A DNA stretch of 64,000 nt from Gerris lacustris (taxonomy: Eukaryota > Arthropoda > Insecta > Hemiptera > Gerridae). The position numbers and the translations under genes are program-made. Positions 1 to 10,551 of the stretch are shown piece after piece. The stretch is taken from NCBI GenBank assembly GCA_951217055.1, contig OX578286.1:32837307-32901306 (forward strand), read 5' to 3'. The notes under the pieces are model-generated. The model saw nothing but the letters and a program-made list of their open reading frames with translations. It ran no database searches and had not been told where the DNA came from. Numbering within the stretch: the stretch's first letter is position 1; every line of letters begins with the position of its first letter.

Positions 1-955
1 AAGTTCAGTTTATCACCAATTGCACCTTGGAGAATGAGCCACCCCACTATACAATATCTAACCCGAAGTAGAAAAGACCAGGCTCGCTTAGACGAAGTTC
101 GACAAGAGCACTTGAAAGACAAGGAAAACTACCCGACCAATGCCAATGCCTATTTCTACACAGATGGATCCAAGACCTTCGAGGGAACTGGCTGTGCATT
201 TGCCTCATCATCGGATTCTGGAATGTTCTCCTGCTCGAAGTGGAGTTCCGTGTTCTCTACAGAGCTGGAGGCCATCCTGCAAGCTCTAAAATCCGCTTCA
301 AACCAAGGACTTGACAGTGTAACTATCTACAGTGACTCGAAATCCGCATTAGATTCTTTTAGAAAAATGTACACCCAAAATCTTACAGTTATCAAAATCC
401 GAAATTTAATAGAAAAAAACAAATTAAATGTAAGGTTCGTTTGGATCCCCAGCCATATAGGTATTGCTGGTAACGAGACGGCAGACTCACTAGCGAGACA
501 GGCAATAAATGACGGACTGCCCACAGAGACGGAACTCACTCCAAGAGACTTTGACTATTATATTAAGACTAAAATCAAAGAGAAATGGCAACAGACTTGG
601 ACAGACACCACTGACAACAAACTACGACATATAAAACCCTTAATAGGCGAGTGGACCTCCTCATATAGGAAAAACCGACAGGAAGAGACGGTACTTTGCA
701 GACTGAGGATAGGACACACTAGACTAACTCACAGTTATCTGTTCACAAGAGATAAGGCCCGACCACGATGTAGATTATGTGACGATACCTTGACTGTAGC
801 CCACCTACTAACTGACTGCGACCGTCTAAATCAACTTAGAAACGTACATGACTTACCTGAGACCCTACCAGAGACCTTAGCTGACAATCAGACCACAATA
901 GCTAAATTGATTTACTTATTTTTCTATTTATTTGAATTATTTATTTATATATATA

Positions 956-986
<31 letters not shown>

Positions 987-1020
987 ATTTTATAAATATA
1001 TATTTTTTATTTTTCTTTTG

Positions 1021-1119
<99 letters not shown>

Positions 1120-1371
1120 ATGTGTATATATATATATATATATTATTTTTATTTACTTATTTATTATTATTATTATTTTTTTTTTTTTTTTTATTATTTT
1201 TATTTTTATTATTATTATTATTATCATTTATTTTTTTTTTTTTTTATTTTTTTTTTTTCATGTAATGATATAGATGATTTATGTTATGTATTGTTATGTT
1301 TATCAATTGTAAATTACTGTAATCAGTATGGTTGTAATTATCATATTTTAAAGACTACCATTTATATATAA
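1..1371 (+). CDS. ORF2 C-terminal part: ribonuclease H domain and CCHC-like tail of a non-LTR retrotransposon
   Basis: This is the C-terminal end of a reverse transcriptase polyprotein; RNase H would degrade RNA in RNA/DNA hybrids during target-primed reverse transcription. Numbered from the Met at base 34, the four acidic catalytic residues are D44 (in YTDGSK), E77 (in STELEAIL), D101 (in YSDSKSAL) and D151 (in NETADSLAR), with the [12 protein letters not shown] motif before the last. A Cys/His cluster (CRLC...H...C) follows [11 protein letters not shown], a typical I-group tail. The frame is open upstream of that Met, so the Met is not the real start. Family-like sequence stops near residue 300 (about base 910). 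The frame then runs by chance through poly-T and (TA)n to a stop at 1369-1371, so the true stop has probably been lost. Confidence 0.8.
941..1255. repeat. Poly-T, (TA)n and TTA-rich microsatellite tract
   Basis: Long T runs, about 80 bp of alternating TA with a short TACACA/TGTATG interruption, then TTA and T-rich sequence. It sits inside the 3' part of the retrotransposon and keeps its reading frame open by chance. Confidence 0.9.
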
Positions 1372-1440
1372 CTATTGTATAGGTGCTATTAACCATGTAG
1401 TTCTGCGCCTAAAATAAACAAATAAATAAATATATATTAG

Positions 1441-1677
1441 TGTATAATAAAAGTGGGATCAAACTAGGATAAATGGGGGGAGAGAAGCCGCCGAGATACT
1501 AAATCTTGATACTTTTTTGAATCTCATCCACGAATCGCATTCCGGAATCCCAGTGTGAATGAGCCCTTACTTACCAAAATTTTAAAATTTAGTTATTTAA
1601 ACCACACAATACTTTTTTGCGCATTCATTCACTGAACCATAATAAATGTGTTTTTATCCAAATTAAAAAGATGGTAC

Positions 1678-1708
<31 letters not shown>

Positions 1709-1768
1709 CGTCTTACATTGACCAAACATGAATATTTTTAACCGTGGTGAATTCTACTTTACTCTTCC
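1441..1768. other. Non-coding gap
   Basis: AT-rich DNA with an A run near 1684-1704. No coding potential, RNA or clear repeat recognised. Confidence 0.5.
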
Positions 1769-2009
1769 GGTACTTCTTTAGATTGTTACTCCCCTATGTT
1801 ATATTAGAATAAAAATGATTTTGACTATATAGTTATTAAGACAAAGGAATGTTTAGTCTAATATATTTTGGAACAAAGGAATATTATACTTTAATTTAGG
1901 TTTTTATTAGGGGGAGTAACAGTCTAAAGAAGAATATTCCGTACACCTTCTTTAGATTGTTACTCCCCTCTGTTTTTTTATAAGGGGAGTAACAATCTAA
2001 AGAAGTGCC
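1769..2009. mobile_element. MITE family A (GGYACTTCTTTAGATTG termini), two-unit copy
   Basis: Begins GGTACTTCTTTAGATTG and ends with its inverse ending in AAGAAGTGCC; the TIR is about 26 bp. Flanks ACTCTTCC (1761-1768) and AATCTTCC (2010-2017) match at 7 of 8 positions, giving an 8-bp target-site duplication. The copy holds two hairpin units (1769-1943 and 1951-2009). No coding sequence. An 8-bp TSD fits hAT-, P- or Merlin-type transposases; the family is not determined. Confidence 0.75.
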
Positions 2010-2151
2010 AATCTTCCTCCATCTAAAAAGAAAACAATCAAAATGTTCTTATTTATTTTAGAACATTTGATTAAGTTTTCTCAGAATAATGAGCCAATAT
2101 TAACCTTGTTACATTTACATGGGTAATTAATTAAGCTCCATTTATAAGATA

Positions 2152-2164
2152 AAGTGTAATTAAA
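2152..2164. repeat. Left 13-bp target-site duplication of the SINE array
   Basis: AAGTGTAATTAAA occurs here and again, without mismatch, at 3859-3871, bracketing the whole composite element. Confidence 0.7.
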
Positions 2165-2219
2165 TTTAAATCAAATTATAATTATTATTAACTACGGGAA
2201 ACAGACAGTGAAAAATACA

Positions 2220-2292
2220 CTCCTGTGCCGGGATTTGAACCACGGGCCTCTATATTTCCAGTATAGCGCTCTTCCATCTAAGCTACGCAGGA
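2220..2292 (-). tRNA. tRNA-like SINE head, inverted copy
   Basis: Same 73-nt cloverleaf-like sequence as the plus-strand copies, in reverse orientation in the left arm. It forms a long palindrome with the array. Probably a pseudo-tRNA; see 2636-2708. Confidence 0.4.
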
Positions 2293-2635
2293 GAATGATT
2301 TTTCACTACCGTAATCGATAACTAGTCCCGAATCCAATGGTTCAAATCCCGGCACAGGAGTGTATTTTTCACTGTCTGTTTCCCGTAGTTAATAATAATT
2401 ATAATTTGATTTAAATTAAAATTTAACTTTCCGTAGTATGAAAACTACCAAAAACTTAAAAAATTGAATTTCGAATTGATTGTACAAGGTACAGGTACTA
2501 ATTGAGTACTTTATAATTATAAGCGTTAATTCTGGTTTAGTTCTAATGTCATAAATATTGACTGTCTAAATGTATATGAATATTGAAAGCTTGGATTCGG
2601 GACTAGTTATCGATTACGGTAGTGAAAAATCATTC

Positions 2636-2708
2636 TCCTGCGTAGCTTAGATGGAAGAGCGCTATACTGGAAATATAGAGGCCCGTGGTTCAAATCCCGG
2701 CACAGGAG
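2636..2708 (+). tRNA. tRNA-like SINE head, array copy 1
   Basis: A 73-nt cloverleaf can be drawn: acceptor stem 6/7 (one C-A mismatch), D arm GCTT/GAGC with GG in the loop, a perfect 5-bp anticodon stem CTATA/TATAG with loop CTGGAAA (anticodon position GGA), a 5-nt variable loop, and T loop TTCAAAT on a weak stem (3/5 pairs). A-box-like TAGCTTAGATGG and B-box-like GGTTCAAATCC are present, and a TTTTT run follows within 10 nt, as a Pol III terminator would. A GGA anticodon in a short-variable-loop tRNA is odd, since serine tRNAs have a long arm. I read it as a tRNA-derived SINE promoter, not a decoding tRNA. Confidence 0.45.
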
Positions 2709-2983
2709 TGTATTTTTCACTGTCTGTTTCCCGTAGTTAATAATAATTATAATTTGATTTAAATTAAAATTTAACTTTCCGTAGTATGAAAACTACCAAA
2801 AACTTAAAAAATTGAATTTCGAATTGATTGTACAAGGTACAGGTACTAATTGAGTACTTTATAATTATAAGCGTTAATTCTGGTTTAGTTCTAATGTCAT
2901 AAATATTGACTGTCTAAATGTATATGAATATTGAAAGCTTGGATTCGGGACTAGTTATCGATTACGGTAGTGAAAAATCATTC

Positions 2984-3056
2984 TCCTGCGTAGCTTAGAT
3001 GGAAGAGCGCTATACTGGAAATATAGAGGCCCGTGGTTCAAATCCCGGCACAGGAG
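2984..3056 (+). tRNA. tRNA-like SINE head, array copy 2
   Basis: Identical by eye to the copy at 2636-2708, exactly 348 bp downstream. Confidence 0.45.
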
Positions 3057-3331
3057 TGTATTTTTCACTGTCTGTTTCCCGTAGTTAATAATAATTATAA
3101 TTTGATTTAAATTAAAATTTAACTTTCCGTAGTATGAAAACTACCAAAAACTTAAAAAATTGAATTTCGAATTGATTGTACAAGGTACAGGTACTAATTG
3201 AGTACTTTATAATTATAAGCGTTAATTCTGGTTTAGTTCTAATGTCATAAATATTGACTGTCTAAATGTATATGAATATTGAAAGCTTGGATTCGGGACT
3301 AGTTATCGATTACGGTAGTGAAAAATCATTC

Positions 3332-3404
3332 TCCTGCGTAGCTTAGATGGAAGAGCGCTATACTGGAAATATAGAGGCCCGTGGTTCAAATCCCGGCACA
3401 GGAG
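3332..3404 (+). tRNA. tRNA-like SINE head, array copy 3
   Basis: Identical by eye to the previous copies; 348-bp spacing kept. Confidence 0.45.
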
Positions 3405-3679
3405 TGTATTTTTCACTGTCTGTTTCCCGTAGTTAATAATAATTATAATTTGATTTAAATTAAAATTTAACTTTCCGTAGTATGAAAACTACCAAAAACT
3501 TAAAAAATTGAATTTCGAATTGATTGTACAAGGTACAGGTACTAATTGAGTACTTTATAATTATAAGCGTTAATTCTGGTTTAGTTCTAATGTCATAAAT
3601 ATTGACTGTCTAAATGTATATGAATATTGAAAGCTTGGATTCGGGACTAGTTATCGATTACGGTAGTGAAAAATCATTC

Positions 3680-3752
3680 TCCTGCGTAGCTTAGATGGAA
3701 GAGCGCTATACTGGAAATATAGAGGCCCGTGGTTCAAATCCCGGCACAGGAG
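3680..3752 (+). tRNA. tRNA-like SINE head, array copy 4
   Basis: Last complete copy; followed by the truncated body that ends at the right target-site duplication (3859-3871). Confidence 0.45.
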
Positions 3753-3926
3753 TGTATTTTTCACTGTCTGTTTCCCGTAGTTAATAATAATTATAATTTG
3801 ATTTAAATTAAAATTTAACTTTCCGTAGTATGAAAACTACCAAAAACTTAAAAAATTGAAGTGTAATTAAAGTACATACTTTCGTATCTTATCTGGTTTA
3901 AATGTGTTATTTGATGTAACGTTTTG

Positions 3927-4533
3927 GGCACTTCTTTAGATTGTTATTACCCTTATCAAATCAAAAGTGAGATATTCCTTTGTCCCAAAGTACATTGGAC
4001 TATACATTCCTTTTTTACTTTCTCATATAAAGAGAAAGTATTGTGATGGCGTGAAAATTCTATTTTGAGATTTTGATAGATTTACACGTTTTGAGGTCCC
4101 CTGAGTCCAAAAAAGTGGGTTTTAAAAAATGTCTGTCGTCTTTGCAGACGCCTGGAGCCTAAACTACTGAGCCGATTTTGACGAAATTTGGCATACATGT
4201 TCAGAAAAATCATACCCCTAGGCGAAATCGAGAAATGAATTTTAGCTCTAAATTTGGGGGCACTAACCCCCCAAAAACTCTGAAAAAACATGAAAAAAAA
4301 TATATATTTCTCGAAAACGGTTCCGACGATTTTGATTAAAAAATTCTAAAATGTAGTTCATTTGAATACGAATCCAACGATATAAGCCGTTTTCCCGGGA
4401 AATATCTAGTTCCTGAGAAATTAGCTTAAAACGCGGACGGAGAGAGCCCGGGTTCGATTCCCCGCCCAAGTTATTTTTATGATAAATTTTGATGAAATGA
4501 AGCAACAGAGGAGTAACAATTTAAAGAAGTACC
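3927..4533. mobile_element. MITE family A copy split by another insertion
   Basis: GGCACTTCTTTAGATTG starts at 3927 and the matching inverse end ...AAAGAAGTACC stops at 4533. Flanks ACGTTTTG and ACGTCGTG match at 6 of 8 positions. The MITE sequence stops near 4012 and only its last 25 bp reappear after 4508; between them lies interspersed family C. Confidence 0.6.
4013..4508 (+). mobile_element. Interspersed repeat family C (terminal hairpin, non-coding), copy 1
   Basis: Starts with the hairpin ACTTTCTC...GAGAAAGT and carries the family's landmarks: ACACGTTTTGAGGTC, a stretch readable as 'F-D-E-I-W-H-T', and GATATAAGCC. Near 4452-4466 it holds GGGTTCGATTCCCCG, a good Pol III B-box match. Other copies: 30540-31000 (+), 33440-34308 (-), 53269-53556 (-), 62107-62332 (+). 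No protein is encoded. Confidence 0.65.
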
Positions 4534-4534
4534 A

Positions 4535-5077
4535 CGTCGTGAGGGTTTTGAGAGCCTATATAGCTTCATACATAGGCCATAGGGCATATGGGTAAACCCA
4601 TGCCAAAAAAATTCATTAATTTTATCTGAGTTAGATTTTTTCAAGTTTGTCATTGTGATTTTTTTTTTCTACATCCTGATTGTCAAAAAAGTTTCGGCCA
4701 TGCGGCATCTAGACGCCCAATAAATATAAATAGTTTGAGTTTGTCGAAACGATTCTTTTATTAAATTTTCATTGCTGTTCAATATTGAGTTTATATATTT
4801 ATTAAGTTTGTCCAGTGTTTTAATTATTATAAAGAGAAGTATAACAAAATCTCTGTTTAAAAATATTGCACAAATTTTGTCATCAGTCACTCGGTTTCTC
4901 AATTCGGATTTTCAGATTATCTAAAAATAAATTTTTGGTTAAAATTTCTCATTATCTTCTATAATAACTTAACTGCTACCTATGCAAATACCTTAAGCCG
5001 CAATCTACTAAATACAGAATGTTTCCCTAACACAATGAATAAATTGCGTTGATTGGATGATAGAGTTAGTTAGTTAC
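4535..5077. other. Intronic or intergenic gap left of the CUB exon
   Basis: AT-rich sequence with one unremarkable minus-strand open frame (4669-4902) of low-complexity composition. No recognised element. Confidence 0.4.
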
Positions 5078-5238
5078 CTGATGGTGAGGGTGGGTAGAGG
5101 GTGAACTTGAGGTGGTGAAGTAACCCTTAAGATTAGTTTGTTAGTTCTAGAAGTAAGGGTGAGTTGGGTCGGTTCAGTATGGGCTTCTGAACAGTGCCCC
5201 CACCAGGCGTTACCTTCCCAAGCCTCGATCTGAACACC
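5078..5238 (-). CDS. CUB-domain gene, exon completing the second CUB domain
   Basis: A minus-strand exon with a TTGATTGCAG acceptor before 5238 and a CAG|GTAACT donor after 5078. It starts in phase 0 and ends in phase 2. It encodes about 53 residues beginning GVQIEAWEGNAWWGHCSEAH and containing LTLTSRTNKLILRV, the typical last strands of a CUB domain (Cys, then hydrophobic strands with an N-x-L-x-L-R-V core). The phase matches the donor of exon 14777-14956, and the Cys spacing of the joined product fits one CUB domain (C...DC...KC|...HC). The next exon must lie beyond the left edge. CUB domains are extracellular interaction modules. Homology is judged by eye. Confidence 0.6.
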
Positions 5239-5525
5239 CTGCAATCAAATCAACAAAGTCAATTAGGGGAAGACGGCAGGCAGATTATCGAAGCTCAGTA
5301 TTGTTCTTGTTTAATTACAAGGGCTACAAAGCTTTGTTTGTAACACAGGAAGCAATATGAATATTTATATTTTCTTCCCTTTGTAAAGGTTGAGGTGAAA
5401 ATTTTGAGATAAACCTTTTGGGGCCACAGGAAGACATCTCAGGACTTTGGATAACCCACAAAACACTCGTGTATTGAGGCTAAGAAAAAATACATCAAAG
5501 TTAAAGGTGTTGCAAGCTTGATACG
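5239..5525. other. Intron start, unassigned
   Basis: Acceptor-side intronic sequence of the CUB gene. Nothing recognised apart from the start of the minisatellite at its right end. Confidence 0.4.
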
Positions 5526-6254
5526 GGGTACCTGGATGAATAGAGATATATAAACAGAGGGGTACCTGGATGAATAGAGATATATAAACAGAGGGGTACC
5601 TGGATGAATAGAGATATATAAACAGAGGGGTACCTGGATGAATAGAGATATATAAACAGAGGAGTACCTGGATGAATAGAGATATATAAACAGAGGAGTA
5701 CCTGGATGAATAGAGATATATAAACAGAGGGGTACCTGGATGAATAGAGATATATAAACAGAGGGGTACCTGGATGAATAGAGATATATAAACAGAGGGG
5801 TACCTGGATGAATAGAGATATATAAACAGAGGAGTACCTGGATGAATAGAGATATATAAACAGAGGGGTACCTGGATGAATAGAGATATATAAACAGAGG
5901 AGTACCTGGATGAATAGAGATATATAAACAGAGGAGTACCTGGATGAATAGAGATATATAAACAGAGGGGTACCTGGATGAATAGAGATATATAAACAGA
6001 GGGGTACCTGGATGAATAGAGATATATAAACAGAGGGGTACCTGGATGAATAGAGATATATAAACAGAGGGGTACCTGGATGAATAGAGATATATAAACA
6101 GAGGGGTACCTGGATGAATAGAGATATATAAACAGAGGGGTACCTGGATAAATAGAGGTATATAAACAGAGGGGTACCTGGATGAATAGAGATATATAAA
6201 CAGAGGGGTACCTGGATGAATAGAGATATATAAACAGAGGGGTACCTGGATGAT
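5526..6254. repeat. 34-bp minisatellite, about 21 units
   Basis: Unit GGTACCTGGATGAATAGAGA followed by 14 more bases, with a KpnI-like GGTACC at the start. Units run from 5527 to 6241 in strict 34-bp register. The main variation is GGTACC versus AGTACC; one unit (about 6140-6170) has two further changes. Near-perfect homogeneity implies recent amplification. Confidence 0.95.
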
Positions 6255-6714
6255 TGAATTGAAAGGTTTGCTTAACCCTTAACTGCCCGAATTATTTTTT
6301 TGGGAAATTGTTTGTTTTTTTCTGAGGATTTTGCCTGTTAAGAGGTCCCTTTATATGTAATAATCTTTAAAAAAAATTGAAAAAAATATCTTACCCCAAA
6401 TTTGGGCTGTTGCCATATGGCAACGCTAGGACATTAGCCTTACAGTTTTTTTTCTCAGTAAATGTTTTAATAATTTCTTTTACAAAAAGTATGTAAAATA
6501 AATTTTAGGTTAAAATAGCACAAATAATACTAACAAAATACGAAATTGATTTTAATGAAGGAAATTTTTTTTTTTTTTTTTTTTTTTTTTCAAAAATTTT
6601 ATTAATTTGTATTATGTATCATGTTGTTTATCTGTAAAATTATGTAATTATTTCTTTATTTTTTGTTTTATCCATGTGTTTTTGTTATTACCTTTAAAAA
6701 TATATATGTATTAT

Positions 6715-6757
<43 letters not shown>

Positions 6758-6835
6758 GCATTGGCTTGTGGAACCATACAGCCATAATTCTATTACAACC
6801 ATTTAATAGGTTCTTAATTTAATTACTTAAATTAA

Positions 6836-9049
6836 TTATATTTCTATTTTTGACGATACAAGAAATTGAAATAAATGCTTGTAAATGGAAATCGACCGAG
6901 ATGATAATAAAGATAAATAACAGAAGGGCTGTGTTATATTGCTTGTGTGTAATATTCTAAAAAATATTTCTCTTTGCGTTGAAAACTTTACACAACACAT
7001 TATGATATGCTCTAAATCTTCTTCCTCATTACAATAGGTACAAATAGCAGAGTTTTCTTTTCCAATATTATGTAAATATGCCTTACAAATGCCGTGATTA
7101 GCTCTGAGACGGTTAATTGTTGTTATCATCCTCCTATGTTCATCAATTCCTTTAAACCAGGGATAAGATCCTACTTCACCTTGTATTAATTTGTAAAAAG
7201 AGCCTGCAGTGGTGGATTTGTACCACCTATTCCACTGCTGCAGTGCCAAGCAGTTTATTTCCCTATAAAGATCATTTGCAGGTACTGGATACTGGTTTCC
7301 ATACAACATGGCGAGCTCCTCATCTATACTGCTCTCTTTAGCTAAAGCATCAACTCTCTCGTTGAATTCTATGCCTATGTGACCTTTAATCCATGCGATA
7401 ACAACTTTCTTTCCACTTTTATTCAAGTGATAACATAAACAAACAATACGGCACAATACATAATTATTGAGGATATGATAATTTTTATTTTTTATTGCTT
7501 CTACTCCACTCAAGTTGTCAGTAAATATCACGTAATTAGAGTGGGTCATCCCCTCTATGCATCTAAGAGCTTCTAAAATAGCAATCAACTCGGTTGTATA
7601 ATTAGACAAATATCTGTTGAGTTTGAGACCATGAGACTTTTGGGATGTATAACAAATGAAAGCACTTCCTGTTTTGTCGTTTGTTTTTGAGCCGTCGGTG
7701 AAAATAAATTCGCTGTCAGGCCAATATTTTTTAATGTCATCCAAAAAGACGGTATTCCTTACACTTAACGGATACTTGGAGTAGTCATCAAGCTGCCTTG
7801 TGGAAATCGGGAACATTATTGCATCGTAATCTATAAGTGAATATGGGGTTTTCCTATGAATGTAAATATCCTGGCGAAAATCAGAGGTTTCGATGAAGCT
7901 TTTAGCGAAAGGGGGTGACCTCTTTTTTCTCCAATATGGGGACGTAAGAACTGAAATTGCCAGCTCGGATATTTTTTTTGAAACCAAATTGTTTTGAGCG
8001 CAATTTTTTAGTAAAAATCTACCGGATAAAATTTCTCTTCTAATAAAGAGAGGTGGTTCTCTCGATTCTGAATAAAGCATAGGTAACGGAGTGGATGGAA
8101 GAACACCGAGGCAAATTCTCAAACATGAATTTTGGAGCTTTTGAATGGGGGACAACTGACCTTCACAAGCTTGACCGTAGAATATTGAGCCAAAATCTAA
8201 TACAGACCTCACAGTAGCTCGATAGTACATAAGTGCAACGTTAGGATCGGCTCCCCACTTAGCATGATTTACAGCCTTCAGGATGTTTATATATTGTTGA
8301 GCCCGACCTTTGATAATATTGATTTGAGGTGTCCAAGTAAGTTTCGTATTAAGAAGCAAGCCAAGGAATTTTATTTCTTTTGTCACGGGGTAAGTCACAC
8401 CTCCCAAATTAATAGAATTATTTAGGGGGATTATTTTTTTACGTGTAAATGGGCAAACTACTGATTTACTTGTAGAAATAGTTAACCCGTTATTCGATGC
8501 CCAATCATTAAGCGCAATGGCCACTTGATTCAATTCGGTCGAGGCTTCCTCTATGCTATTAGCGATGACATACAAAGATATATCGTCAGCATATTGTAAT
8601 ATGTTAATATTTCTAACAAAATAGGACTCTAGATCAGAGACTAACGCTGCATACAAAAGAGCTGATAGAATCCCACCTTGTGGAAGGCCAATAAGCGCCT
8701 GTCTTGATCCGACTGTTCGGCCATTGATTCGGAGCATAATATTGCGCCCAGTCAATAATTTTAGAATATTTCGAGCCAATCGTGGGGGTAGACCCAGCGA
8801 TACCAATTTTGTGTACAATTTTACTAAATTAATATTATCATATGCACCTGAAACATCAACAAATAATCCCAACACACATTTACCCATAGAGAATGCATTA
8901 TAAATATCTGAAATTAAAATTGCTTGAGGTTGATTGATTGAGTGAAACTTGCGAAAACCAAACTGTGATTTGGGTAATAACCCCTGTCTTTCGAGCCAAA
9001 ATTCAAGTCTGTTTTTAATTAACCGCTCATAAGTTTTTTTTTGACACAT
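6836..9049 (-). CDS. ORF2 3' part: reverse transcriptase, RNase H and Cys/His tail
   Basis: A 737-residue open frame, continuing ORF2 in a shifted frame. RT motif A is FVDVSGAYDNI, motif B GLPQGGILSALLYA and motif C QYADDISLYV, all with catalytic Asp residues. RNase H follows: FTDGSKTNDKTG, TTELIAILEAL, IFTDNLSGVEAI and WIKGHIGIEFNERVDALA supply the D-E-D-D set. The tail contains CTYCNEEEDLEHIIMCC. The Met used by the open frame is not the protein start; the real start is the ORF2 ATG at 10551. The domain order EN-RT-RNase H fits the I group; Jockey elements lack RNase H. Confidence 0.85.
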   Translation of the reverse strand: MCQKKTYERLIKNRLEFWLERQGLLPKSQFGFRKFHSINQPQAILISDIYNAFSMGKCVLGLFVDVSGAYDNINLVKLYTKLVSLGLPPRLARNILKLLTGRNIMLRINGRTVGSRQALIGLPQGGILSALLYAALVSDLESYFVRNINILQYADDISLYVIANSIEEASTELNQVAIALNDWASNNGLTISTSKSVVCPFTRKKIIPLNNSINLGGVTYPVTKEIKFLGLLLNTKLTWTPQINIIKGRAQQYINILKAVNHAKWGADPNVALMYYRATVRSVLDFGSIFYGQACEGQLSPIQKLQNSCLRICLGVLPSTPLPMLYSESREPPLFIRREILSGRFLLKNCAQNNLVSKKISELAISVLTSPYWRKKRSPPFAKSFIETSDFRQDIYIHRKTPYSLIDYDAIMFPISTRQLDDYSKYPLSVRNTVFLDDIKKYWPDSEFIFTDGSKTNDKTGSAFICYTSQKSHGLKLNRYLSNYTTELIAILEALRCIEGMTHSNYVIFTDNLSGVEAIKNKNYHILNNYVLCRIVCLCYHLNKSGKKVVIAWIKGHIGIEFNERVDALAKESSIDEELAMLYGNQYPVPANDLYREINCLALQQWNRWYKSTTAGSFYKLIQGEVGSYPWFKGIDEHRRMITTINRLRANHGICKAYLHNIGKENSAICTYCNEEEDLEHIIMCCVKFSTQREIFFRILHTSNITQPFCYLSLLSSRSISIYKHLFQFLVSSKIEI

Positions 9050-10551
9050 GATGTTAGAGTGATCGGTCTATACGACTCAGGATCTTTAGGGTTTTTACCA
9101 GGTTTTAGTATGGGAACTACTCTGTCTGTGAACCACTGGTCTGGTAATTCTGCTTGCTCTAAATAAAAGGTGTTAAATATATTAAGAAGTCTTAATTTAC
9201 TGTTAACTGGTAAATTGTGAAGCATTGGATAATGAATTTGGTCTAAACCAGGCGAAGAGTTATTACTACTTTTTATTGCGATGTCTAATTCATGTTCGCT
9301 AAATGGTTTTAATAGCCAATAGGAATCTCAATCCCACCCGGCACCAACAACTTCTGGATAATATGTTTCTTCATTAACATAGTCAGGGCATAATTTCTTC
9401 AAGAACAAGTATCCTCCTAATTCATCAAGTTGTATATTATTCGGAACTACCTTATTTTTTAACTTTTTGAACGTATTCCAAATTTTGCCAACCGGTGTCT
9501 GACAGTTTAATTGTGAACAAAATGTTTTCCATGGTATTCTTTTAACTATTTTTATCTTTTTTTTGGCTTGAGCGTCGAAGTTTTTGTAGATAAGAAAGTT
9601 GTTTAATGTAGGATGACCTTTATACGCTAGAATAGCTTGTTGCCTTTTCTCTACAGCCTTTGAACATTCATCTGTCCACCAGAATTTTGTATTATTGTGA
9701 AAACTTCTACCTTTAGCTTTTGGGATAGCTAATTCACAAGCCTCATTAATATCCCTTATAAAAACCTTGTAATTATCATGCTCATGACTCTTATGTTGCA
9801 TTTCTCGGCTAAACATTTCCCAATCAGCTCTTTTAATTTTCCACCTTGGCTCGAAATAAATTTTATCTAGTTTTGAATTTAAGAAAGTGATAAGTAATGG
9901 ATAATGGTTTGAACCGAGGGGGTCTGGCCAGACTGTCCAATTAAGAGAACCTACTAATTCCGGGGAACATATTGTTAAATCTACAGCGGAAAACCTACGG
10001 TGCATTATTTCTTTTACTAACGTTGGCGACCCATCATTTATATAAACCAGGTTTGCTGAATCTAAAGCTGAACAAAGTTCTCTACCATAATAGTCTGTAA
10101 ATTCACACCCCCAAGCCATGTGGAGACTATTGAAATCGCCGCCTATTAAGACAGGACTAGGTGCGGCTTGGAACAATCGTACCCATCTTGCCTCGACGAC
10201 TTTGTTACAAGGTTCAGAATAAACTGATAAAATACTAATATTTTTATTGTTGTCAATGCATACTTGAATTCCAACACACATGACACCATCGATGTCCGGT
10301 AAATCTGACAACTCGACGAAACGAAAATCCTTCTTAATCAAGATAGCAACGCCGGCACGGCCGTCTCGGCGATCCTTCCTAATCAAGTTATAACCAGAAA
10401 AAGATACTACATGACCTGGTCTGAACCAGGTTTCTGATAAGAGTGAGATATCAACGCTGTTTGAATACAAAAAATTTTCCAAACTCCCCTTATTTGAAAT
10501 TGCTGAACGAGAGTTCCATTGCATGATGTTAATGCCGTTTAAACGATTCAT
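9019..10551 (-). pseudogene. ORF2 5' part: apurinic-type endonuclease and start of the RT, with an in-frame TGA
   Basis: Residues 1-230 form the endonuclease that nicks target DNA: QWNSRS, SETW and GGDFNSLHMAWG are present, but the usual SDH motif reads SNH (GSNHYPLLI), an Asp-to-Asn change at a catalytic position. Frame 1 reaches a TGA at 9330-9328, but the same frame continues beyond it with expected sequence (SEHELDIAIKSSNNSSPGLD) into RT motif PILKPGKNPKDPESYRPITL, so this is one nonsense codon and not a frameshift. At 9040-9048 a homopolymer run shifts the frame: after LTSC the match moves to the frame of 6836-9049. Confidence 0.8.

Larger units (their letters stand above)
1..1440 (+). 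mobile_element. 3' end of an I-like non-LTR retrotransposon, cut by the window edge
   Basis: The reading frame is open from base 1, so the 5' part lies outside the window. Visible parts are the RNase H domain and Cys/His tail of ORF2, a long T-rich and TA-rich tract, then a short 3' UTR ending in AAATAAATAAATA repeats near 1420-1435. Such a short-repeat tail is common in I-group elements. No left target-site duplication can be checked. Clade assignment beyond 'RNase H-bearing I group' is inference. Confidence 0.8.
2165..3858 (+). mobile_element. Composite tRNA-derived SINE: inverted head plus tandem 348-bp units
   Basis: The left arm (about 2165-2335) is the reverse complement of the tRNA-like head and adjoining body. 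It is followed by four complete 348-bp units (2361-2708, 2709-3056, 3057-3404, 3405-3752) and a partial fifth (3753-3858), which look identical by eye. Each unit holds body sequence, then a tRNA-like sequence. The composite is flanked by perfect 13-bp direct repeats, as expected for retroposition. Relatives without the array lie at 40259-40409 (continuing at 41134-41185) and, without a tRNA head, at 62435-62600. Confidence 0.8.

Noticed and set aside
932..1273. Second open frame in the poly-T/(TA)n tract
   Set aside because: Low-complexity translation of microsatellite DNA (runs of F, I and Y).
2220..3752. A true serine (GGA) tRNA gene cluster
   Set aside because: Weak T stem, acceptor mismatch, no long variable arm, and SINE-body relatives elsewhere with the same head.
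5526..6254. CRISPR array
   Set aside because: The 34-bp units abut without spacers; it is a minisatellite, in eukaryotic DNA.
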